DNA of 15,892 bases from Sulfitobacter sp. Lineage in GTDB: Bacteria; Pseudomonadota; Alphaproteobacteria; Rhodobacterales; Rhodobacteraceae. The first letter of the stretch is position 1. Each line of letters begins with the position of its first letter. The stretch is taken from NCBI GenBank assembly GCA_024636405.1, contig JAGXHC010000099.1, forward strand, positions 1 through 15,892, read 5' to 3'. A model generated the notes under the pieces. The model saw only the letters and a list, made by a program, of their open reading frames with translations. It did no database searches and was not told the origin of the DNA. Of this stretch, positions 7,466-15,360 are shown piece by piece. Position numbers and translations under genes: made by a program.

Positions 7466-8830
7466 ATGATCACATTCCTTATCACCCATATCGAAGTCGT
7501 CGGCGTCATATTATTGACGCTGCTCGTGGCCTTTATTCTGGTGCAACAGCGCCGCAGCCCGCAATCGACGGTGGCGTGGATTTTGTTTTTGGTCGTGCTT
7601 CCTTACCTTGCTGCCCCCTTGTTTCTGGGGCTTGGGTTTCGCAAACAGGGCAGACGGTACGAACCTGTCCGGTTTTCGCAAAAAGAACATCACCAGACGC
7701 CCGTCCATGCGCTCGACAGCACGTTCCAGAACTTTCACATGCCGCCCGCTCTTGTGGCGCAACGCTTCGACCTGATCGAGACGCCGGAAGCTGCCTTTGA
7801 CGCCGTCATCAAACTTATCAATTCGGCGCACTCCAGTCTGGATTGCCTCTTCTACATCGTGGCCAACGACGAGACCGGCAAGGCCTTCGTCAACGCCCTG
7901 ACCGACCGCGCCAAGCACGGGATCAAGGTGCGGCTGCTTCTCGACCGTCTGGGCACGCTCCGCGGCCCCCACAAGGAACTCAAAGCACTCAAGAAAGCGG
8001 GGGCCGAGGTGCTGTACTTCTCGCCCTTTTTGCAATTGCCAAGCTCGGGGCATCTGAACCTGCGCAATCACCGCAAAATGGTGATCGCAGACAATGCCCG
8101 CGCTTTTTCGGGCGGCATGAACGTTGGCTTGAAATACTTGTCCGACGCACCGCCCACCGACGCTTGGATCGATCTGGCTTACACGCTTGAAGGGTTGTCC
8201 GTGCAAGGCTTCTGCGACGTGTTCCGGTCCGATTGGGAGGTCGCCAGCAAGACCGACGTGTCGGACAAGACAACGCCCCCGCCCGCCAAGGCAGGCCATT
8301 CCACCGTGCAGCTTGTACCTTCCGGCCCGGACATCGTCGAAGACCCGCTGCACGACGGCCTGAACCGCGCGCTGCATCTGGCCGAAACCCGTATCTGGAT
8401 CACGACGCCCTATTTTGTCCCCACGGAACCTTTGGCCAACGCGCTTCGGATCGCAGCGCTGCGCGGGGTGGATGTGCGGATCATGGTGCCCGAAAGATCC
8501 AATCAGCGGATCGCGGATTTTGCGCGGGGGGCCTATCTACGTGACGCGGAAACTGCAGGCACGAAAATCTATTATTTCACAGAGGGCATGCTCCACGCAA
8601 AGGCCTTCGTGATCGATGATGTGGCAGTCATCGGGTCGGCCAACTTCGACGTGCGCAGCATGCTGCTGAACTTTGAGACGATGCTGTTCCTATATGATGC
8701 GACCAGCGTTGCGGGGCTGGCGGACTGGTTCAGGGCGCGTCAGGCCGATTGCCACTCCAATACCCCCAAACCGCACCTGCCGCGCCGTCTGGCCGAAGGC
8801 GTTTTTCGCATCGGAGCACCAATCCTATGA
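7466..8830 (+). CDS. cls: Cardiolipin synthase (phospholipase D superfamily)
   Basis: Makes cardiolipin from phosphatidylglycerol (or a related phosphatidyl donor) at the inner membrane. The protein has 454 residues. Two N-terminal membrane segments (about 7-26 and 36-56, with the PLDc_N pattern QQRRSPQSTVAWILF between them) anchor two phospholipase-D domains. Both HKD motifs are intact: HRKMVIAD (H202, K204, D209), followed by FSGGMNVG, and HAKAFVID (H377, K379, D384), followed by GSANFDVRS. Bacterial cardiolipin synthases of the ClsA type also have two N-terminal membrane segments, while the downstream partner is the one found beside clsB in E. coli. ATG 7466 is preceded by GAGG 8 bases upstream. 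Its TGA overlaps the next start as ATGA, so the two proteins are probably made together. A broader phospholipase D-type lipid enzyme is the alternative. Confidence 0.9.
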   Translation: MITFLITHIEVVGVILLTLLVAFILVQQRRSPQSTVAWILFLVVLPYLAAPLFLGLGFRKQGRRYEPVRFSQKEHHQTPVHALDSTFQNFHMPPALVAQRFDLIETPEAAFDAVIKLINSAHSSLDCLFYIVANDETGKAFVNALTDRAKHGIKVRLLLDRLGTLRGPHKELKALKKAGAEVLYFSPFLQLPSSGHLNLRNHRKMVIADNARAFSGGMNVGLKYLSDAPPTDAWIDLAYTLEGLSVQGFCDVFRSDWEVASKTDVSDKTTPPPAKAGHSTVQLVPSGPDIVEDPLHDGLNRALHLAETRIWITTPYFVPTEPLANALRIAALRGVDVRIMVPERSNQRIADFARGAYLRDAETAGTKIYYFTEGMLHAKAFVIDDVAVIGSANFDVRSMLLNFETMLFLYDATSVAGLADWFRARQADCHSNTPKPHLPRRLAEGVFRIGAPIL

Positions 8831-9528
8831 CCACCCCTCCGCTGCGCATCGCCAGCTACAACATGCGCAAGGCCAAAGGCACCGACCGTCAGCGCAACCC
8901 CGAACGGATCATGCGGATCATCCGCGACCTCGATGCCGAAATTGTCGTGCTGCAAGAGGCCGACTTGCGCCTTGGCGCGCGCCCCTCTGCCTTGCCTGTA
9001 GAACTGCTTCAGGCCGAGACCGGGCTGATCCCCGTCCCGGTTCCGGGCAAAGTCAGCATGGGATGGCATGGCAACGCCGTCCTGCTGTCGCCCCGCGCCA
9101 ACCTGATCGACGTGCAGCATATCGATTTGCCCGGTGCTGAACCCCGTGGTGCCATGGTGGTGGACGCGGATATCTATGGCGTAAAGCTGCGTATCATCGC
9201 AACCCATCTAGGCCTCCTGCGCCACTCCCGGCGTGCGCAACTCTCGGCACTGATCGCGCATCTGGACGCCCGTTCGCGCCTTCCTACGCTGATTGCAGGC
9301 GATATGAACGAATGGTCGCAAACCGTGGGGCTTGGCCGTCTGGCGCATCACTTTACGATCCACGCCCCCGGCAAAAGCTTTCACGCACGCCTGCCCATGG
9401 CAGCCTTGGACCGGATCGCGATCGATGATGATCTGCGCGTCATCAGTGGCGGTGTGGTCGAGACACCGGACGCCAAGCGCGCTTCGGATCATCTGCCTAT
9501 CTGGCTGGATTTCACGCCCTCAGGCTGA
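8827..9528 (+). CDS. Endonuclease/exonuclease/phosphatase-family protein (YbhP-like)
   Basis: A 233-residue metal-dependent hydrolase of the EEP (DNase I-like) superfamily. Catalytic landmarks are in order: N12 in SYNMRKAKG, E44 in VLQEAD, GNAVLLS at 82-88, H127 in IATHLG, D159 and N161 in AGDMNEW, and the closing D221-H222 in ASDHLPIW. Family members cleave DNA or phosphoesters such as inositol phosphates and sphingomyelin. There is no signal peptide or membrane segment. It overlaps the cardiolipin synthase stop by four bases (ATGA), and this pairing repeats the clsB-ybhP order of E. coli, so a phospholipid-related phosphodiesterase or phosphatase role is a fair inference. An in-frame ATG at 8749 would start inside cls and is not needed. 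The last 9 bases overlap the convergent deaminase gene. Confidence 0.87.
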   Translation: MTTPPLRIASYNMRKAKGTDRQRNPERIMRIIRDLDAEIVVLQEADLRLGARPSALPVELLQAETGLIPVPVPGKVSMGWHGNAVLLSPRANLIDVQHIDLPGAEPRGAMVVDADIYGVKLRIIATHLGLLRHSRRAQLSALIAHLDARSRLPTLIAGDMNEWSQTVGLGRLAHHFTIHAPGKSFHARLPMAALDRIAIDDDLRVISGGVVETPDAKRASDHLPIWLDFTPSG

Positions 9529-10800
9529 GATCTTGTGCCGCCGTACCACGCTGTCTGGACGCCCCGGCAAATTGAGTGCGGCATCAGACCGTGGCCCGCG
9601 TGCGATCACCTTGCCCTTGGCGATCACACACAGACGGTTGGCCCGCAGCCGCAGCGCCTCGATCGGGTCACCCGCATCCAGCACCACCAGCGACGCCTTG
9701 GCTCCCACGTGCAGGCCATAATCTGTCAACCCCATCGTTTGCGCATTGGCCGTGGTCACCATCTCGAAGCATTTGCGCATCTCGTCAGGGCTGGTCATCT
9801 GCGCCACGTGCAACCCCATAAAGGCCACATCCAGCATGTCGCCAGTCCCCAACGAATACCAGGGATCCAGCACGCAATCCTGCCCCCAGCCAACGTTGAT
9901 CCCCATCCCCAGCATCTCCTTGACCCGCGTCAGGCCACGGCGTTTGGGATAGGTGTCGTGCCGCCCCTGCAAGACGATGTTGATCAGCGGGTTTGGGATC
10001 ACGTTGATCTGCGCCTCTGCCATCAAAGGCAGCAGTTTGGAGACATAGTAATTGTCCATCGAGTGCATGGAGGTCAGATGCGACCCGGTCACGCGCCCCT
10101 CAAGGCCCAGCCTTGTCGTCTCATGGGCCAGTGTCTCGATATGGCGCGACATGGGGTCGTCGGTCTCGTCGCAATGCATGTCGATCATCAGGCCGCGGGC
10201 CTCTGCGATCTCGCACAGTTCGCGCACGGAAGCGGCACCATCTGCCATGGTGCGTTCAAAATGCGGGATACCGCCCACCACATCCACACCCATCTCAAGC
10301 GCGCGGATCGTGTTGTCGCGCGCTGTCGGATCGCGGTAGAATCCGTCTTGCGGGAAAGCGACCAGTTGCAGGTCGATGTAGTCTTTGACCTGATCGCGAA
10401 CTTGCAACAACGCCTCGACCCCCAAAAGCCGGTCATCACAGGTATCCACATGCGAGCGGATCGCCAGCAACCCCATGGAGGCCGCCCAGTCGCAATAGGT
10501 CAACGCGCGTTCCACCACCTCGTCCTGTGTCATCACCTGCTTCAACTCGCCCCACAGGCCGATCCCCTCAAGCAGCGTGCCAGAGGCGTTGATGCGCGGA
10601 ATGCCGTAGCTTAGTGTCGCATCCATGTGAAAATGCGGATCGACAAACGGCGGACTGACCAGATCACCGGTGACATCAATCACCTCGCCCGCCTGCGCGT
10701 CGGCCAGATTGCCTATCGCAGTGATCTTGCCACCCGCGATGCCAATGTCCGTGACACGCCCATCGGGCAGCGTGCCGCCCTTTACGATCAGATCAAACAT
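9520..10800 (-). CDS. CodA-type cytosine deaminase, probable 5-methylcytosine deaminase
   Basis: A 426-residue cytoplasmic amidohydrolase that should hydrolyse the exocyclic amine of a pyrimidine base. All CodA active-site residues are present at a constant offset of -5 from E. coli numbering: metal ligands H56, H58 (DPHFHMD), H209 and D308, substrate Gln Q151 (FPQDG), E212 (HCDETDD) and H241 (GSHLTSMHS). NPLINIVLQGRHDTYPKRRG and DPWYSLGT are near copies of CodA. The exception is C309 in GQDCVLDPW, where CodA has Asp314. Loss of that Asp is the described mark of bacterial 5-methylcytosine deaminases, including one from Rhodobacter sphaeroides; those enzymes make thymine. So 5-methylcytosine is the likely substrate, with cytosine or another amino-pyrimidine as alternatives. 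ATG 10800 overlaps the permease stop (TGATG), with AGGAG 7 bases upstream. It is the last gene of the transporter operon. Confidence 0.85.
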   Translation of the reverse strand: MFDLIVKGGTLPDGRVTDIGIAGGKITAIGNLADAQAGEVIDVTGDLVSPPFVDPHFHMDATLSYGIPRINASGTLLEGIGLWGELKQVMTQDEVVERALTYCDWAASMGLLAIRSHVDTCDDRLLGVEALLQVRDQVKDYIDLQLVAFPQDGFYRDPTARDNTIRALEMGVDVVGGIPHFERTMADGAASVRELCEIAEARGLMIDMHCDETDDPMSRHIETLAHETTRLGLEGRVTGSHLTSMHSMDNYYVSKLLPLMAEAQINVIPNPLINIVLQGRHDTYPKRRGLTRVKEMLGMGINVGWGQDCVLDPWYSLGTGDMLDVAFMGLHVAQMTSPDEMRKCFEMVTTANAQTMGLTDYGLHVGAKASLVVLDAGDPIEALRLRANRLCVIAKGKVIARGPRSDAALNLPGRPDSVVRRHKISA

Positions 10801-11744
10801 CAGCGCTCTCCTTTGTTGAATGGCACCATCAAGGCGGCAGGCACCTGTGCGCGGCGCGATACCAACACCAACGCCAAGATGGACAGGATATAGGGCGCCA
10901 TCAGGAAGATTTGATAGGGGATATTCACGCCGAGGCTCGTTTGCTGGACGCGAATTTGCAAGGCGTCAAAGGCGGCGAACAATACTGCACCCAACAAAGC
11001 CTTTCCCGGCATCCATGATCCAAACACCACCAAAGCGATACAGATCCAGCCGCGCCCGTTCACCATCTCGAAGAAAAAGCTGTCAAAGGCCGACATGGTC
11101 AGGAACGCACCGCCCATCGCCATGAACCCGCTGCCAACAATCACCGCGCCCATGCGTATTGCCGTGACCGACAGCCCCTGCGCGGCCACCGCTGCGGGGC
11201 TTTCGCCCGCCGCGCGCACGGCCAGCCCCAGTGGGGTCCGGTACAACATGATACTGGTCGCCGCCACCAAGGCAAAAGCCAGATAGGTAAAGGGTGTCTG
11301 CGAGAAAAGCGCCTGCCCCAGCAGCGGAATATCCGACAGGATCGGGATCTCATAGGGCTGGAACGCTTCGATCTTGGGCGGGCTGGTCACCTGTGGCAAC
11401 GCCAGGCGATAGGCAAAATAGGTCGAGGACGTCGCCAGCAGCGTCACCCCTAGCCCCACGACATGTTGCGACAAACCAAACGGCACGGTCAGCACGCTGT
11501 GCAGCAGACCAAAGCCCATGCCGACCACCATCGCCACCGCGACACCGACCCACAGCCCCGTACCGGAATAGACCGCCATCCAGCCCGCAAAAGCCCCCGC
11601 AACCATGATCCCCTCGATGCCAAGGTTCAAAACGCCTGCACGTTCGCAGATCAATTCGCCCATCGTCGCAAGGATCAACGGGGTCGCAATGCGCACCGCA
11701 GCGGCCCAGAAACTTGCTGAGATGAGGATATCAAAGATCTCCAT
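10800..11744 (-). CDS. ABC transporter permease 2 (BMP/nucleoside type)
   Basis: A 314-residue inner-membrane protein, the second permease of a BMP-dependent uptake transporter (NupC/YufQ-like; BPD_transp_2 family). The N-terminal block ATPLILATMGELICERAGVL is followed by LNLGIEGIMVAGAFAG at 40-55, the family hallmark. Some eight to nine hydrophobic segments follow. The cytoplasmic coupling loop TPLGLAVRAAGESPAAVAAQ at 170-189 should contact the ATPase, and NGRGWICIALVVFGSW at 229-244 is also characteristic. I placed the start at ATG 11744, which overlaps the stop of permease 1 by one base (TGATG). The same frame stays open upstream to 12179, but that part lies in another frame inside permease 1 and is compositionally a shadow. 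Its own TGA overlaps the deaminase start in the same way. Confidence 0.9.
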   Translation of the reverse strand: MEIFDILISASFWAAAVRIATPLILATMGELICERAGVLNLGIEGIMVAGAFAGWMAVYSGTGLWVGVAVAMVVGMGFGLLHSVLTVPFGLSQHVVGLGVTLLATSSTYFAYRLALPQVTSPPKIEAFQPYEIPILSDIPLLGQALFSQTPFTYLAFALVAATSIMLYRTPLGLAVRAAGESPAAVAAQGLSVTAIRMGAVIVGSGFMAMGGAFLTMSAFDSFFFEMVNGRGWICIALVVFGSWMPGKALLGAVLFAAFDALQIRVQQTSLGVNIPYQIFLMAPYILSILALVLVSRRAQVPAALMVPFNKGER

Positions 11745-12793
11745 CAGTCGCGTACCACCCTGAACCGCGTCAGCATGATCGCCAGAACCATCAAAAGCAG
11801 CGACGTGGCCAGCATCATATCCGCCAGATAGGTCGGCACCCCTGCCGCTCGGCTCATGCTGTCGGCCCCCACGAAAATGCCCGCAACAAACAATGCCGAC
11901 ACGATGACGCCAAGCGGGTTCAGCAGTGCCAGCATCGCCACGATGATGCCCGTGTAGCCAAAGCCCGGCGACAGATCGAGCGTCAGGCTGCCCTTGAGCC
12001 CTGCCACTTCGGAAAAACCCGCCAATGCGGCCAAGCCCCCCGACAACAGCGCAGTCTTGACCAGCACGGTGTTGACCGGAATGCCCGCAAACGCCGCCGC
12101 CTCGCGGTTCAGCCCCACGGCGCGCATCTCGTATCCAAGCGTGCTGCGTGTTTGAACCAGCCAGACGACGACCGCACACAGGATCGCTAAACCAAAGCCC
12201 CAGTGCAGCCGCAACCCGTCAACGATGCGCGGCAGGCGCGCCTCGGACAAGACCCGCGCGGATTTGGGCCAGCCCATGCCCATCGGGTCTTTCAGCGGCC
12301 CTTCCAGCAACATCGAGATGAACAACAGAAAGATGAAGTTGAACAGCAGCGTCGTCACCACTTCGTCCACGCCAAATCGGGTCTTGAGGATCGCGGGCAC
12401 CAGCAGCACCACCGCGCCGGCAATCACTGCACCTACCATCAAGGTCGGGATCAGCGCGACGCTGGGCCATGGCAGCGCCCCAGTGCCCAACACAACCGTG
12501 ATCAAGGCCCCCGCGTAAAGCTGCGCCTCGGCCCCGATGTTCCAGAACTTGGCCTTGAACGCGACGGCTATCGCCAGCCCCGTAAAGATCAACGGCGTCG
12601 CCCTGTTGAGGGTTTCAAGCGCGGCAAATTGCGACCCGAACGCGCCCTTGATGATCAGCCCCAACACCGAAAACGGGTTTGCGCCCGCAACCATTGCCAG
12701 CAAGGACGCAATCACAATCGTGGCGACAACCGCCACTGCAGGCGGGCCAAGGCTGCGCGCCAGCGACGGGTTGGCAATGGGTTCAAGACGCAT
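11744..12793 (-). CDS. ABC transporter permease 1 (BMP/nucleoside type)
   Basis: A 349-residue inner-membrane protein (NupB/YufP-like; BPD_transp_2 family), partner of permease 2. After a short cytoplasmic tail comes a first membrane segment at about 18-37. The hallmark AVAFKAKFWNIGAEAQLYAG spans 77-95, further membrane segments lie at about 112-136, 146-163 and 198-214, and the coupling loop GYEMRAVGLNREAAAFAGI is at 220-238. The C-terminal half (GLAALAGFSEVAGLKG, LNPLGVIVSALFVAGIFVGA) is typical of the family. ATG 12793 was chosen for its GAGG 7 bases upstream; it overlaps the 3' end of the ATPase gene by 11 bases. ATG 12808 is possible and would add five residues. The two permeases form a heterodimeric pore. 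Confidence 0.88.
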   Translation of the reverse strand: MRLEPIANPSLARSLGPPAVAVVATIVIASLLAMVAGANPFSVLGLIIKGAFGSQFAALETLNRATPLIFTGLAIAVAFKAKFWNIGAEAQLYAGALITVVLGTGALPWPSVALIPTLMVGAVIAGAVVLLVPAILKTRFGVDEVVTTLLFNFIFLLFISMLLEGPLKDPMGMGWPKSARVLSEARLPRIVDGLRLHWGFGLAILCAVVVWLVQTRSTLGYEMRAVGLNREAAAFAGIPVNTVLVKTALLSGGLAALAGFSEVAGLKGSLTLDLSPGFGYTGIIVAMLALLNPLGVIVSALFVAGIFVGADSMSRAAGVPTYLADMMLATSLLLMVLAIMLTRFRVVRD

Positions 12794-14339
12794 GCGCGAC
12801 CTCGCCATCCAGATCGCTCTGCTCAAAGCCCTGACCAGCCATCCAGATGCCAAGCTGCGAAGGTGTCATTGAGCCCCGCGCGAAACCGGGTGACAGCCTG
12901 CCGCCCGAAATGACATGAATAACGTCTGACAAGCTCATGATTTCATCCAAGTCTTCTGAAATCAACAAGACAGCCGCACCGCGATCCCGTGCGGCTAGAA
13001 GCTGGCCGTGGACATAATTCACAGCGCCTATGTCCAGCCCCCGCACAGGCTGGTTCGCCAACACGATCTGCGGCTCTGCCTCAAGCACACGGCCCAGAAT
13101 AAGCTTTTGCATGTTCCCACCCGACAGCAACCTGATCCGCGTATCAGGCCCCGGACATCGGACATCATATTTATCAATGATATCAGAAGTAAAGCGGCGT
13201 GCCTTCGACCAATTCATCCACCCTGATCGGCTAAATGGGGTGCTATTATACCCTTCAAGAATGGCGTTTTTGGTCAGATCAAAATCGGCAATCGTTCCGG
13301 TCTTGTGGCGATCCTCGGGAATCCGCGCGATACCGCTTTGTACTGCCTTGCGCGGCGACCACTGCGCAAGCGTTTCCCCACCCAGCATCAAAACCCCCTG
13401 CGAGGGCATGCGCATACCGCCCACAACGTCGGCCAATGCGGCCTGCCCATTGCCTGAAACGCCCGCTAACCCGATAATTTGCCCTGCTTTCAGCTCAAGT
13501 GTCACATCCCGAAGTCCCGGCATGTTCTTGATATTAGGTGTGCACACTTTCTGCAGCGAAAACAGCGTCCTCCCCGGCTTAACTACGGCAATATCCGGCG
13601 CTTTCGCTTCGACCCCCATCATTAAACCAGACAAGGCGGTCTTGTCCGTGTCTGCCACATCAACCTCGGCCACCAGCTTGCCGTGGCGCAAGACAGCCAC
13701 ACGGTCAGATATGGCCATAACCTCATGTAATTTATGGGAGATAAAGATGATGGACAGCCCGTTGGCGATGGCAATCCTGAGGGTTGCAAACAGATCATCC
13801 GCCTCTTGCGGCGTCAAAACCGCGGTAGGTTCATCGAGGATCAGAATTTTCACGTCCCGGTAAAGCGCCTTGAGTATTTCAACCCGCTGCCGCTCTCCGA
13901 CGCTCAGGCTTCCTACGCGCGCATCAGGATCAACCTTTAGACGAAATTCGTCTGATAACTCTATGATTTTAATCGATGTTTCAGCCTTCTTTACGCGCAA
14001 CCCAAACAACGATTGCACCCCAAGAGTGATGTTTTCAAGAACGGTAAGGTTGTCTGCCAATGTGAAATGCTGGTGCACCATGCCCACGCCCGCATCCAGG
14101 GCTGCACGAGAATTGCCCGGTGGCAAGGTCTGGCCAAACACCTCGACCGACCCGGCGTCGGCCGTGCATTGGCCAAAGAGGATGTTCATCAGCGTGGTTT
14201 TACCCGCACCGTTTTCACCCAGCAGCGCCACGACCTCGCCCCGGCGCAAGGACAAGCTGATCGCATCGTTTGCGACCAGCTTGCCAAAGCGCTTGGTGAT
14301 TGCGTCAAGGCGCAGAACAACTTCAGAGGCGTGTTTCAC
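12783..14339 (-). CDS. ABC transporter ATPase, double nucleotide-binding domain (BMP/nucleoside type)
   Basis: A 518-residue cytoplasmic ATPase with two fused ABC domains (NupA/YufO-like). Domain 1 is complete: Walker A GENGAGKTT 41-49, Q-loop Q90, signature LSVGE 145-149, Walker B ILILDE 165-170, and switch His202. Domain 2 (about 258-505) keeps LSGGN 405-409 but has GVSGNGQAA (293-301) in place of Walker A, NQP at 429-431 without a catalytic Glu, and Glu462 where the switch His would be. Such a degenerate second half is normal for this transporter family, which would leave one working ATP site. The start is GTG 14339, 4 bases after the binding-protein stop and the only sensible start in frame; its ribosome site is weak, so coupling is likely. 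Parts at 13141-13260 and 13921-14040 are AT-rich relative to the neighbouring permeases. Confidence 0.9.
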   Translation of the reverse strand: MKHASEVVLRLDAITKRFGKLVANDAISLSLRRGEVVALLGENGAGKTTLMNILFGQCTADAGSVEVFGQTLPPGNSRAALDAGVGMVHQHFTLADNLTVLENITLGVQSLFGLRVKKAETSIKIIELSDEFRLKVDPDARVGSLSVGERQRVEILKALYRDVKILILDEPTAVLTPQEADDLFATLRIAIANGLSIIFISHKLHEVMAISDRVAVLRHGKLVAEVDVADTDKTALSGLMMGVEAKAPDIAVVKPGRTLFSLQKVCTPNIKNMPGLRDVTLELKAGQIIGLAGVSGNGQAALADVVGGMRMPSQGVLMLGGETLAQWSPRKAVQSGIARIPEDRHKTGTIADFDLTKNAILEGYNSTPFSRSGWMNWSKARRFTSDIIDKYDVRCPGPDTRIRLLSGGNMQKLILGRVLEAEPQIVLANQPVRGLDIGAVNYVHGQLLAARDRGAAVLLISEDLDEIMSLSDVIHVISGGRLSPGFARGSMTPSQLGIWMAGQGFEQSDLDGEVAHAS

Positions 14340-14343
14340 GCAA

Positions 14344-15360
14344 TCAGGACGATGTTGGCTCAGTGTCGTTGATCTCGACCACAAAAGCGCCTGACATGAT
14401 CTCGGCCTCGCGCTTTTTGACCAGCTCCATTGCAGCCTCGGGTATCTTGCCCTCGAACGTGCCAAGCGGTGCCAGCACGGTACCGCCCTCCTTCATGAAC
14501 GAATATACGCCGTAATCCGCCGCCGTAAACGTACCCGCCTTCACCTCGGCGAGCGCCTTGTCAAAGGTCGGCTCGAAGTTCCAGATCGCAGAGGCGACAA
14601 CAGTTTCAGGATATTCGCCTTGGGTATCGATCACGTTGCCAATCGCCAGAACGCCCTTTTCCTTGGCGGCATCCGACACGCCAAAGCGTTCGGCATAAAG
14701 CATGTCAGCCCCGTTTTCGATCATCGCAAAGGCGGTTTCCTTGGCCTTGGGCGGATCGAACCAACTGCCGATAAAGCTGACCTGAAATTCAATATCAGGG
14801 TTCATCTCTTTCGCGCCTGCCATAAAGGCGTGCATCAACCGGTTAACCTCGGGAATGGGAAAGCCGCCAACCATGCCGATGTTGCCTGTATCACTCATGG
14901 AACCTGCAATAATTCCAGATAGATACGAGGCGTCCTGAATGTAGTTATCAAAGACCGCAAAATTCGGCAGGCCCGCGTCCTCCTTAAAGCTGGACCCCAT
15001 CAGGAATGCGATGTCAGGGTAATCGGCGGCCACTTCACGGGCCTCTTCTTCGGCGCCAAACACCTCTCCGACGATCATCATATTGCCCGCTTCGGCATAT
15101 TCGCGCATGACACGGGCATAATCGGTGTTGCTGACGTTTTCCGAATAGACATAGTCGATCTCGCCACGTTCTTGAGCAGCCATGGCAGCCTTGTGAATGC
15201 GACTGACCCATTGCTGTTCAACAGGCACCGTATAAACACCTGCAACCTTGACCGGATCAGCGGCCAATGCAGGTGAACCGACTGTGGCGGCCAGCAGTGC
15301 CGTCGCTGCCGTGGTCGCCAAAAAGCCGCGCCTGTTGATGGATGTGTACCGCGTTTTCAT
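14344..15360 (-). CDS. BMP-family ABC transporter substrate-binding protein, Tat-exported
   Basis: A 338-residue periplasmic binding protein of the BMP/PnrA group (COG1744), first gene of the five-gene operon. The N-terminus MKTRYTSINRRGFLATTAAT carries a twin-arginine motif (R10-R11, NRRGFLA), then a hydrophobic core and the cut site SPALA/AD near 34, so export of the folded protein by Tat is likely. The mature start VKVAGVYTVPVEQQWVSRIH, then VYSENVSNTDYARVMREYAEAGNMMIVGEVF, and GNIGMVGGFPIPEVNRLMHAFMAGA are typical of an alphaproteobacterial subgroup. The DxSFNQ element of PnrA/Med-type nucleoside binders is replaced by VPVEQQW, so the ligand may not be a standard purine nucleoside. ATG 15360 has AGGGGG 8 bases upstream; a longer frame to 15510 lacks support. 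Confidence 0.9.
   Translation of the reverse strand: MKTRYTSINRRGFLATTAATALLAATVGSPALAADPVKVAGVYTVPVEQQWVSRIHKAAMAAQERGEIDYVYSENVSNTDYARVMREYAEAGNMMIVGEVFGAEEEAREVAADYPDIAFLMGSSFKEDAGLPNFAVFDNYIQDASYLSGIIAGSMSDTGNIGMVGGFPIPEVNRLMHAFMAGAKEMNPDIEFQVSFIGSWFDPPKAKETAFAMIENGADMLYAERFGVSDAAKEKGVLAIGNVIDTQGEYPETVVASAIWNFEPTFDKALAEVKAGTFTAADYGVYSFMKEGGTVLAPLGTFEGKIPEAAMELVKKREAEIMSGAFVVEINDTEPTSS

Noticed and set aside
11745..12179. Upstream extension of the permease 2 frame
   Set aside because: The added 145 residues lie inside permease 1 in another frame and are Gly/Arg-rich without membrane segments. The protein proper begins MEIFDILISA at 11744 with a TGATG overlap.
13370..13560. Degenerate Walker A and Walker B of the second ATPase domain as a sign of a broken gene
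   Set aside because: The frame is intact, and the GVSGNGQ and NQPVRGLD forms are ordinary for double-domain ATPases of the nucleoside/BMP and sugar transporter families.
14340..14465. Upstream extension of the ATPase frame to an ATG at 14465
   Set aside because: It would overlap the binding-protein gene by over 120 bases and adds Arg/Ser-rich sequence with no homology to the family N-terminus. GTG 14339 gives the normal length.
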